This document shows, one piece after another, positions 50,567 to 57,763 of a stretch of DNA of 64,000 nt (positions are counted from its first letter, which is position 1; the number at the start of each line of letters is the position of its first letter). The stretch comes from DASUKL01 sp036278755 (GTDB lineage Bacteria > Chloroflexota > Limnocylindria > Limnocylindrales > CSP1-4). The translations under genes were made by a program, and so were the position numbers. The notes beneath the pieces are model-generated. The model was not told where the DNA came from. It did not search any database and saw only the letters and a list, made by a program, of their open reading frames with translations. The DNA lies in contig DASUKL010000052.1 in NCBI GenBank assembly GCA_036278755.1, forward strand, positions 1 to 64,000. The letters are read 5' to 3'.

Positions 50567-51600
50567 GCCGCGTCCGCCCGGCCTGCGTCGGTCGCCGAGC
50601 CGGCTGGCGCGCCGCCTGACGCGTCGTCTGGCGCCACACCCTCACCTCGACGGAGCCAGGTCCGGATCTTGGCCGAAGCGGCCGTGGCGGCCTCCGTGTC
50701 GAGATCTTCGGCCCGGCGCGGCCGGGGAAGCTCGACCGGGACCTCGGCCACGACGTGTCCCGGCCGGGGCCCCAGGACCACTACCCGCTCGGCCAGGAGG
50801 ACCGCCTCGGGGATGCTGTGGGTGACGAGGACGATCGTCGTCGCCGTGCGCTCCCAGATGCCCAGCAGCTCCTGGCCGAATCGCTCGCGGGTCAGCGCAT
50901 CGAGCGCGCTGAACGGCTCGTCGAGGAGGAGCACCGTAGGCTGCAAGGCCAGGGCCCGACCGATGGCCAGCCGTTGGCGCATGCCGCCCGAGAGCTGGTG
51001 GGGCCTGGCCGGCGCGAAGTCGGCCAGCCCCAGGAGGCTCAGGAGCTCGATGGCCCGGGCTTCCCGTTCGGCTCGCGGACGGCCCGCCAGCTCCAGGGGG
51101 AAGGCCACGTTCTCGGCCGCCGAGCGCCAGGGCAGCAGGCGCGGCTCCTGGAAGACGAAGCCGACCCGCGGGTCGGGGCCACTCACCGGCCGGCCGTCGA
51201 TGGCCACGGACCCGCGATCCGGCGGCAGGAGGCCGCCCATGATCCGGAGCAGGGTGCTCTTGCCGCAGCCGTTGGGGCCGACCAGGGCGCAGATGCTGCC
51301 TTCGGCCACGGCGAAGCTCACGTCGTCGAGTGCCTCGAGGCGCCCGCTGGGCGTGGCGAAGCTGCGGCTGATGTGCTCGACGACGATGCTGGTCAGGGCC
51401 CGGATCTCCGCTGCGTGCCTCGTCCCCGGGGAGCCAGGGCACCCGGAGGTGGCCGGGGCCGTGGACCCCGCCGGCCGGACGCGCGAGCGCGCCGCGGCGG
51501 CACGGGGCAAGGGCTGGGAGTCGGGGCGGTCGGTGGGCTGCGACGACGCCGCGCGGAGGGCCGGAGGCCGGCTCGCCGAGCGGACGCCCATCGGGCGCAC
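50563..51600 (-). CDS. ABC transporter ATPase of the FMN-riboswitch operon
   Basis: A 345-aa ATPase. The nucleotide domain starts near residue 70; Walker A is GPNGCGKST, the signature LSGGMRQR, Walker B VLLLDEPFSALD, and the H-loop is VTHS. The first 68 residues are Pro/Ala/Arg-rich and absent from relatives. They arise from using GTG 51600, nine nt after the riboswitch 3' strand, whose GGGAGAAGG could act as the ribosome site. A start near 51396 would fit the usual length but has only CTG or similar codons, so the beginning is uncertain. Confidence 0.8.
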   Translation of the reverse strand: MRPMGVRSASRPPALRAASSQPTDRPDSQPLPRAAAARSRVRPAGSTAPATSGCPGSPGTRHAAEIRALTSIVVEHISRSFATPSGRLEALDDVSFAVAEGSICALVGPNGCGKSTLLRIMGGLLPPDRGSVAIDGRPVSGPDPRVGFVFQEPRLLPWRSAAENVAFPLELAGRPRAEREARAIELLSLLGLADFAPARPHQLSGGMRQRLAIGRALALQPTVLLLDEPFSALDALTRERFGQELLGIWERTATTIVLVTHSIPEAVLLAERVVVLGPRPGHVVAEVPVELPRPRRAEDLDTEAATAASAKIRTWLRRGEGVAPDDASGGAPAGSATDAGRADAA

Positions 51601-51608
51601 CGTGCCAG

Positions 51609-51761
51609 GCCTTCTCCCATCCGGACTGTGACCGTCGGCTCCCTGTCAGGGGATCCACCGCCGCCGCGGATCGACACGGACGGCGGGTCGTGGGCTGGCG
51701 GACTACGGCTGGCGCCGCATCCGCCGACCACCGGTCGGGACTTCCACCCGACCCCGAAGGC
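51609..51761 (-). ncRNA. FMN riboswitch (RFN element)
   Basis: On the minus strand, GCCTTC at the 5' end (51761-51756) pairs with GAAGGC at the 3' end (51614-51609) to close the P1 helix. Inside are the conserved strings CGGGGTCGGGTGGAAGTCCC and CCGACCGG near the 5' side, and GCCGACGGTCACAGTCCGG followed by ATGGGAGAAGG at the 3' side, the hallmark of FMN aptamers. The 3' strand GGGAGAAGG lies 9 nt before GTG 51600, suggesting control of translation. No terminator T-run follows. Confidence 0.92.
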
Positions 51762-51786
51762 GAGGCGATATGAGGTTGACCCGGGC

Positions 51787-51792
51787 AGTGTA
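51787..51792 (-). promoter_or_regulatory. -10 box upstream of the FMN riboswitch
   Basis: Minus-strand TACACT (51792-51787) would start transcription near 51780, about 20 nt before the riboswitch P1 helix. A -35 is not clear. Confidence 0.5.
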
Positions 51793-51832
51793 GCGCACGC
51801 TTCGCCGCGCACCCGGCCCCGGGGCGAGGCGC

Positions 51833-51838
51833 TACGCT
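51833..51838 (+). promoter_or_regulatory. -10-like box, leaderless arrangement
   Basis: TACGCT ends 6 nt before GTG 51845 of the histidine phosphatase gene. Confidence 0.45.
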
Positions 51839-51844
51839 GCCCGG

Positions 51845-52564
51845 GTGCTGACCATCGTCCTCAGCCGCCACGGCCCCACCACCCGCTCCTCCCCCGAGCA
51901 GCATCTGGGCCAGCGCATCGACGCGCCCCTCTCCGAGGACGGACGCGAGGCCGCCCGGCGCCTAGGGGCCCGGCTCTTCGGCATCGACTTCGATCGGGTC
52001 ATCGCCAGCCCCCTCTCACGGGCCCAGGAGACGGCCGCCATCGCCGCGCCCGGCTGCCCCGTCGAGGCCGAGGCGCGCCTCCTGGAGATGGACTACGGCG
52101 CCTGGGAGGGCAAGACGTACGAGCAGATCGAATCGGGCGACGGGCTCTACCGGGCCCGCTGGGAGGCCGATCCGGCCGGCCTGCCCTGCCCCGACGGCGA
52201 GAGCGGCGACGACGTGGCCCGCCGGGTACGGGCCTTCCTCGACGACCTCATCGGCTGGTCGCGTGAGCCCTCCGAACCGTTCGACCCGTTCGACTCGAGC
52301 GATCAGACGTCCAGCCCCCAGGCCGCGGCCGGCCCGCCCGACCATCGCGTCCTGGTCATCGCCCACAGCACCCTCGACCGCATCTTCGTGTGCGTGGCCC
52401 TGGGCGTGCCGATCCACGACTTCCGGCGCCGCTTCCGCCAGGAGCCGGCGAGCCTGACCGTCCTGCGCTTCCCTGGCCGACTGGGGGCCGGGGCCCTGGC
52501 CCTCCTGGTCAACGACGTGTCCCACCTGCGGGGGGTGAGCGGCGCGACCTGGGACGGGCCGTGA
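51845..52564 (+). CDS. Histidine phosphatase family protein
   Basis: A 239-aa phosphoglycerate-mutase-like phosphatase. The catalytic R8-H9-G motif (LSRHGPTT), the second Arg in ASPLSRAQETA, the acid in LLEMDYGAWEGKTYEQI, and the second His in VIAHSTLDR are all present. A 30-residue Ser/Pro/Asp-rich insert precedes the last His. The substrate cannot be derived; relatives act on sugar phosphates or alpha-ribazole phosphate. The stop overlaps the HutH GTG by 4 nt, so the two genes are coupled. Confidence 0.88.
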   Translation: MLTIVLSRHGPTTRSSPEQHLGQRIDAPLSEDGREAARRLGARLFGIDFDRVIASPLSRAQETAAIAAPGCPVEAEARLLEMDYGAWEGKTYEQIESGDGLYRARWEADPAGLPCPDGESGDDVARRVRAFLDDLIGWSREPSEPFDPFDSSDQTSSPQAAAGPPDHRVLVIAHSTLDRIFVCVALGVPIHDFRRRFRQEPASLTVLRFPGRLGAGALALLVNDVSHLRGVSGATWDGP

Positions 52565-54180
52565 GCCCGCCCTCGGCCCAGCGGCGGAGCCAGGCGCCGA
52601 GCCAGGCGTCGAACCCGCCCCTGATCCTGACCGGCCGCGACCTCGACCTCGAGGCCGTGGCGGCCGTGGCGCGGGATCGGAGGCCGGTGGAGCTCAAGGC
52701 CGAAGCTCGGGCCCGGATGGTCCGCAGCCGGCAGGAGATCGAGCGCATCGTGGCGACCGGCGAGGCCGTCTACGGCGTGACGACCGGCTTCGGCGACCTG
52801 GCCACCCACCGCATCGCGCCCCAGGACGCCGATCGACTCCAGGAGAACCTCCTCATCAGCCATGCCGTCGGGGTGGGGCCGCGCTTCGACGTGCCCACCG
52901 TGCGGGCCATGCTCCTGCTGCGGGCCAACACCCTGGCCCTGGGCTACAGCGGCTGCCGGCCGGAGCTCGTGGAGCGGCTGCTCGACTTCCTGCGCCTGGG
53001 CCTCCATCCGGCCGTGCCGGAGCAGGGCAGCGTCGGCGCCTCGGGCGACCTGGCGCCGCTGGCCCACCTGGCCCTCCCGATCATCGGCCGGGGCGAGGCC
53101 GAGTTCGACGGGTCGTGGCTGCCGGGGGCCGAGGCCCTCGCGCAGGCCGGACTCGAGCCCCTGCGCCTGACGGCCAAGGAGGGCCTGGCCCTCCTCAACG
53201 GGACCCAGATGATGAGCGCCGTGGGGTGCCTGGCCGTCCTCGACGCGGAGCGGTTGGCCCACCAGGCCAGCGTCGTGGCGGCCATGAGCGTGGAGGCCCT
53301 CCTGGGCACGGACGTGGCCTTCGCCGCGGCTTACCAGGCCGCCCGGCCCCACCCTGGACAGCGCGACGTCGCCGCGGAGCTGCGCTACGTGTTGCGCGGC
53401 TCGGAGCTCCAGCGCTCGCACCATGGCCAGGCCCACAAGGTCCAGGACCCCTACTCCCTGCGCTGCGTGCCCCAGGTCCACGGCGCGTCGCGGGACGCCC
53501 TGGCCTACGCCCGCCGGGTCCTCGAGATCGAGATCGGGAGCGCCACCGACAACCCCCTCGTCTTCCCCGAGGGGGCCGGACCCGACGCCGACCCAGACGC
53601 CCTGGCCACGGCCGGCGGCCACGTGCTCAGCGGGGGGAACTTCCACGGCCAGCCGGTGGCCCTGGCCCTCGACTTCGCCAAGCTGGCGGCGGCCGAGCTG
53701 GCCTCCATCTCCGAGCGGCGCATCGCCCTGCTCATCGACGGCCGGCTGAGCGGCCTGCCGCCCTTCCTGGTGGGCAGCGAGGCCGGCCTCAACAGCGGCC
53801 TGATGCTCCTCCAGTACACCGCTGCGGCCCTCGTTTCAGAAGACAAGGTCCTCGTCCATCCCGCCTCCGCGGACTCCATCCCGACCTCCGCGAACCAGGA
53901 GGACCACGTCTCGATGGGCTCGATCGCGGCCCGCCACCTGCGGGCCGTGGTGACCAATGCCGAGCAGGTCCTGGCTCTCGAGCTGCTGTGCGCGGGGCAG
54001 GGCCTCGACGTGCGCCTGGCCGGCGGCCTGCGGCCGGGGGCCGGAGTGGCCGAGGCCCACCGACGCTTGCGCCAGCGGGTCTCCCACCTGGAGTCGGACC
54101 GGGATCCCGGGCCCGACATCGCGGCCGCCACGGAGCTCATCCGCAGCCACGCCTTCGCCGACCTCCTGCCGCCGGGCTGA
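52561..54180 (+). CDS. hutH: Histidine ammonia-lyase
   Basis: A 539-aa enzyme that eliminates ammonia from histidine to give urocanate. The MIO-forming triad A160-S161-G162 lies in GSVGASGDLAPLAH; catalytic Tyr is Y71 in AVYGVTTGFGDLA; QDPYSLRCVPQVHG, SATDNPL and NFHGQP are active-site blocks typical of HAL. It is about 20 residues longer than usual owing to a Ser/Gln-rich N-terminus. The substrate-specific H-loop (SHAVGVG) favours His over Phe. It is coupled to the phosphatase and followed, after 38 nt, by the GNAT-like gene. Confidence 0.95.
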   Translation: MSPPSAQRRSQAPSQASNPPLILTGRDLDLEAVAAVARDRRPVELKAEARARMVRSRQEIERIVATGEAVYGVTTGFGDLATHRIAPQDADRLQENLLISHAVGVGPRFDVPTVRAMLLLRANTLALGYSGCRPELVERLLDFLRLGLHPAVPEQGSVGASGDLAPLAHLALPIIGRGEAEFDGSWLPGAEALAQAGLEPLRLTAKEGLALLNGTQMMSAVGCLAVLDAERLAHQASVVAAMSVEALLGTDVAFAAAYQAARPHPGQRDVAAELRYVLRGSELQRSHHGQAHKVQDPYSLRCVPQVHGASRDALAYARRVLEIEIGSATDNPLVFPEGAGPDADPDALATAGGHVLSGGNFHGQPVALALDFAKLAAAELASISERRIALLIDGRLSGLPPFLVGSEAGLNSGLMLLQYTAAALVSEDKVLVHPASADSIPTSANQEDHVSMGSIAARHLRAVVTNAEQVLALELLCAGQGLDVRLAGGLRPGAGVAEAHRRLRQRVSHLESDRDPGPDIAAATELIRSHAFADLLPPG

Positions 54181-54205
54181 GCGGCCGCCCCGGCCGGACG
54201 CACCG

Positions 54206-54211
54206 TACACT
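54206..54211 (+). promoter_or_regulatory. -10-like box, leaderless arrangement
   Basis: TACACT ends 7 nt before GTG 54219 of the GNAT-like gene. Confidence 0.45.
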
Positions 54212-54218
54212 CGCCCTC

Positions 54219-54959
54219 GTGGGCACGATCCGCATCATCGACGTGACCGACGAGCCGACCTTCCGCCTCATCCCGCCCTGCGCCGACCCCGCCTTCGACC
54301 ATCGCAGCTGCGACTACTGGGAGGAGGCCGAACGCGGTTCGAAGGCCGCCCGTCCGAGCTGGCTGGAGGCCCCCGCCGGCGGGCCGGCCGGGCGGGGCTC
54401 GGGCTCGGCGATCGCCAATCCGTTCGCCCCCGTGGCCCGACCGAGCGGCCCCAACCCCTTCGTCGACGAGGCTGCCTCGCTGGCCCCGACCGACAATCCC
54501 TTCGCCCCGCAGCGGGCCGTGGAGCGGCCCCGACGCGAGGGCCTGCCCCGCAAGCTGGTCTTGCTCGATCGGGGGCGGGGCCTGTTCGGGACCTACGCCA
54601 AGGTCCTCCTCGAGGACGACGAAGCGGCGGCCTATTGCCAGTTCGGGCCGCTCTCGGCCTATCCCCGAGCCCAACGACTGCGCGACCTCTATCCCCAGCT
54701 GCCCAGCGCTCCCCTGCCGGCGGTCATCACCTGCATCGCCTCGTCCGCCGCGGCCCGAGGCCAGGGACACGCCGCGCGGCTGGCCGCGGACGTCTGCGAC
54801 GACCTGGCCGGCCGCGGTTTCAGCGCCGTGGAGGCCTACCCCGACCTGACCCGCGGCCCCGACGCCACGAGCGGAGCCAGCCCGGCCTTCTGGGAGCGGA
54901 TCAGCTTCCGTCTGGCCGTGGACGACGAACGGTTCCCGGTCATGCGCCGCGAGCTGTGA
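54219..54959 (+). CDS. GNAT-like acetyltransferase with NPF repeats
   Basis: A 246-aa protein. The C-terminal half matches an acetyltransferase fold: ITCIASSAAARGQGHAARLAADVCDDL has the R/Q-x-x-G-x-G/A acetyl-CoA loop and helix, followed by FSAVEAYPDL and a last strand. The N-terminal half begins with a small Cys-containing segment (PPCADPAFDHRSCDYWEEAE) and then a flexible linker with three NPF units (ANPFAP, PNPFVD, DNPFAP). The acceptor is unknown. A TACACT box precedes it and it is coupled to the Nudix gene by GTGA. Confidence 0.75.
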   Translation: MGTIRIIDVTDEPTFRLIPPCADPAFDHRSCDYWEEAERGSKAARPSWLEAPAGGPAGRGSGSAIANPFAPVARPSGPNPFVDEAASLAPTDNPFAPQRAVERPRREGLPRKLVLLDRGRGLFGTYAKVLLEDDEAAAYCQFGPLSAYPRAQRLRDLYPQLPSAPLPAVITCIASSAAARGQGHAARLAADVCDDLAGRGFSAVEAYPDLTRGPDATSGASPAFWERISFRLAVDDERFPVMRREL

Positions 54960-55453
54960 GCGGCGGTCGCCTGGCCGATCTCCGGGGCGCGGCCAGGGAG
55001 GGGCTGGGCGTGGCCTGGGCCAAGGTCACCCGGGCCTACCTTCGATCGGTCGCCGCGGCGGCCGTCATCCACGATGCCGATGGCCGCATCCTGCTCGTCG
55101 AGAACGCCTTCCTCCATCGCGCCTGGGGCCTGCCCGGCGGACGCCTCGAACGGGGCGAGGAGGCACGAGCCGGCCTCGCCCGCGAGGTCCACGAGGAGAC
55201 CGGCCTCGTGGTCGAAGTGGGGGCGCTGCTGACGGTCGTCGTCCGGCGGGCAGGGGTCGTGCTGGTCTTCGCCGCCATCGTCGTCGGCGGGGAGCCGCGC
55301 CCGGCGCCCATCGAGATCGCCCAACTCGCCTGGCTGACCGAAGACGAGGCCCGCGGGCGCCTCTCCTCGGTCTCCCGCCTGCACCTGGAGGCGGCCCTGG
55401 CCGGCGGGCAGGCGGGCTATCTCTGGGATCCCGGCCGCCCGCCCCACGGCTGA
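54956..55453 (+). CDS. Nudix hydrolase
   Basis: A 165-aa Nudix protein. The Nudix box is GGRLERGEEARAGLAREVHEETGLV, in agreement with G-x5-E-x7-REUxEExGU. It should hydrolyse a nucleoside diphosphate linked to another moiety; no substrate-specific motif is visible. It overlaps the GNAT-like gene by 4 nt. Its stop lies in the first copy of an 18-bp repeat. HutU begins about 300 nt downstream. Confidence 0.9.
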   Translation: MSGGRLADLRGAAREGLGVAWAKVTRAYLRSVAAAAVIHDADGRILLVENAFLHRAWGLPGGRLERGEEARAGLAREVHEETGLVVEVGALLTVVVRRAGVVLVFAAIVVGGEPRPAPIEIAQLAWLTEDEARGRLSSVSRLHLEAALAGGQAGYLWDPGRPPHG

Positions 55454-55501
55454 CGGATCCCGCAAGGCTGACTGACCAGGCCAGGCTGACGGACCAGTCA
55501 C
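55448..55501 (+). repeat. 18-bp tandem repeat, three copies, over the Nudix stop codon
   Basis: GGCTGACGGATCC, GGCTGACTGACCA and GGCTGACGGACCA begin at 55448, 55466 and 55484, exactly 18 bp apart. The first contains the Nudix TGA, and the other two repeat an in-frame TGA. The rest of the 299-bp gap (55502-55752) shows no gene; at most a 28-codon open frame from 55533. Confidence 0.7.
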
Positions 55502-55737
55502 ACGGCTGTGGCTTCCGACGGCTGCGACGACGATGCGAGGGCTCATCACGGACGATCCTGAGGCCTACATGGGCATCACCGATCCCGGGTCCAGTGCTAC
55601 CCCCAGTGCCATCTGACCTCCTGCGCAGGTCCTGCGAACGTCCGGCTCCGGCGACGACGACGGCGACGAAGCCCTGTCCGATCGCGTCCATGCCCGCCTG
55701 CCCATCGGATCCTCGAACGGAAGCTGGGCCATGGCCC

Positions 55738-55743
55738 TAGGAT
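55738..55743 (+). promoter_or_regulatory. -10-like box before hutU
   Basis: TAGGAT ends 9 nt before GTG 55753, so hutU may have its own near-leaderless promoter. Confidence 0.4.
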
Positions 55744-55752
55744 GCGTTCATT

Positions 55753-57516
55753 GTGAGTGAGACCGATCCCGGCGCCGCGAACGATCCCGAAACCAGGACC
55801 CCAGGCGCTTCCGGGTCCGGCGTCCGGCCCGATCACGGATCCAGAGCGGGTGCTCCGGCGCCCGGACCGCGGCCCGTCCGGGCCCCCCGCGGCACGACGC
55901 TCAGCTGTCGGGGCTGGCCCCAGGAGGCCGCCCTCCGGATGCTCATGAACAACCTCGACCCCGAGGTGGCCGAGAACCCCGACGAGCTCGTCGTCTACGG
56001 CGGCACCGGTCGGGCGGCGCGCAGCTGGGCCGCCTTCGAGGCCATCGTCCGGGAGCTGCGGCGCCTCGGCGACGACGAGACCCTGCTGGTCCAGTCCGGC
56101 AAGCCGGTGGGCGTGCTGCGGACCCACGCCTGGGCCCCCCGCGTCCTCATCGCCAACAGCAACCTCGTCGGCAAGTGGGCCACCTGGGAGACCTTCCGCG
56201 AGCTGGAGCGGCAGGGACTCACGATGTACGGCCAGATGACGGCTGGGTCGTGGATCTACATCGCCACCCAAGGCATCCTCCAGGGCACCTACGAAACCTT
56301 CGCCGAGTGCGCCCGGCAGCACTTCGGGGGCAGCCTCCGGGGCCGCCTGGTGCTGACCGCCGGCCTGGGCGGGATGGGCGGCGCCCAGCCCCTGGCCGTG
56401 ACGATGAACGAAGGCGTGGCCATCGTCATCGAGATCGACCCCGAGCGGGCCCGCCGTCGCCTCGACGCCGGTTACGTCGACCGCCTGACCGAGGATCCGG
56501 CGGAGGCCCTGGCCTGGGCCCGCGCGGCCGCGGCGGAGGGTCGGGCGGAGTCCATCGCGCTCATCGGCAACGCGGCCGAGATCGAGCCCGCCTGGGCCTC
56601 AGCGGGCGAGCCGTTCGACGTCGTCACCGACCAGACCAGCGCCCACGATGCCCTGGGGGGCTACGTCCCGGCCGAGATCAGCCTGGCCGACGCCCGCAGC
56701 CTGCGCCGCCAGGACCCCGGCCTCTACGAGCGGCGCGCGATGCGCTCGATGGCCGACCAGGTGCGGGCCATCCTGGCCTTCCAGCGGGCCGGCGTAGTCT
56801 GCTTCGACTACGGCAACAACCTGCGGGCCCAGGCCCAGCTGGCGGGGGTCGAGGACGCCTTCGCTTACCCGGGCTTCGTGCCGGCGTTCATCCGGCCCCT
56901 CTTCTGCGAGGGCAAGGGGCCCTTCCGTTGGGTGGCCCTCTCGGGCGACCCGGACGACATCCGACGCACCGATCAGGCCATCCTCGAGCTCTTCCCCGAC
57001 GATCCCGCCCTCAGGCGCTGGCTCACCCTGGCCGAGGCCAAAGTGCCCTTCCAGGGCCTGCCGGCCCGCATCTGCTGGCTGGGCTACGGCGAGCGGGCTC
57101 GGGCCGGCCTGGCCTTCAACCGGCTCGTGGCCTCGGGCGAGGTGCGGGCGCCCATCGTCATCGGTCGCGACCACCTCGACGCCGGCAGCGTGGCTTCGCC
57201 CAATCGCGAGACCGAGGGCATGCGCGACGGCTCCGACGCGATCGCCGACTGGCCCCTCCTCAATGCCCTGGTCAACACCGGCGCAGGGGCCACCTGGGTG
57301 AGCATCCATCACGGGGGCGGGACCGGCATCGGCTACTCACAGCACGCCGGCATGGTGGTCGTGGCCGACGGCTCGGAGCTCGCCGCTCAGAAGCTGGAGC
57401 GGGTCCTCACGACGGACCCCGGCATGGGCGTCCTGCGCCATGCCGACGCGGGCTACGAGCGGGCCATCGAGGTCGCCGAGGAGCGCGGCCTCCGCCTCCC
57501 GATGCGCGAGGTCTGA
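55753..57516 (+). CDS. hutU: Urocanate hydratase
   Basis: A 587-aa NAD-dependent urocanase converting urocanate to imidazolone propionate. Visible are CRGWPQEAALRMLMNNLDPEVAE, the NAD loop GLGGMGGAQPLAVTMN, the conserved Cys in PARICWLGYGER, and ETEGMRDGSDAIADWPLLNALVNTGAGATWVSIHHGGGTGIGYSQHAG near the C-terminus. The first 45 residues are Pro/Gly-rich and not conserved; GTG 55753 is the only start close to a promoter-like box. HutI and HutG/HutF for the later steps are not in the window. Confidence 0.95.
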   Translation: MSETDPGAANDPETRTPGASGSGVRPDHGSRAGAPAPGPRPVRAPRGTTLSCRGWPQEAALRMLMNNLDPEVAENPDELVVYGGTGRAARSWAAFEAIVRELRRLGDDETLLVQSGKPVGVLRTHAWAPRVLIANSNLVGKWATWETFRELERQGLTMYGQMTAGSWIYIATQGILQGTYETFAECARQHFGGSLRGRLVLTAGLGGMGGAQPLAVTMNEGVAIVIEIDPERARRRLDAGYVDRLTEDPAEALAWARAAAAEGRAESIALIGNAAEIEPAWASAGEPFDVVTDQTSAHDALGGYVPAEISLADARSLRRQDPGLYERRAMRSMADQVRAILAFQRAGVVCFDYGNNLRAQAQLAGVEDAFAYPGFVPAFIRPLFCEGKGPFRWVALSGDPDDIRRTDQAILELFPDDPALRRWLTLAEAKVPFQGLPARICWLGYGERARAGLAFNRLVASGEVRAPIVIGRDHLDAGSVASPNRETEGMRDGSDAIADWPLLNALVNTGAGATWVSIHHGGGTGIGYSQHAGMVVVADGSELAAQKLERVLTTDPGMGVLRHADAGYERAIEVAEERGLRLPMREV

Positions 57517-57763
57517 CCGCCTCCAGCTCCCCACGGCGAGGGCCACCGCGGCGTCACTCGGGTCGCCTGACACGCCGGGGACGGGCCCATCCGGAGCTCT
57601 GCCACCCGCCCGTCCGAGGCCCCCCGGTGGTGCGCGGACATGGTGCGCGCGGGGGCCCGAAAGGCCCAGCGGCGATTGGCTCCATCGGTCGATGCGCCGG
57701 CCGGAGGCCCCCGATACGGTGCCTGGGCCACACCCGGGGGGCTGTTCCGGGAGGTGTCCCATC

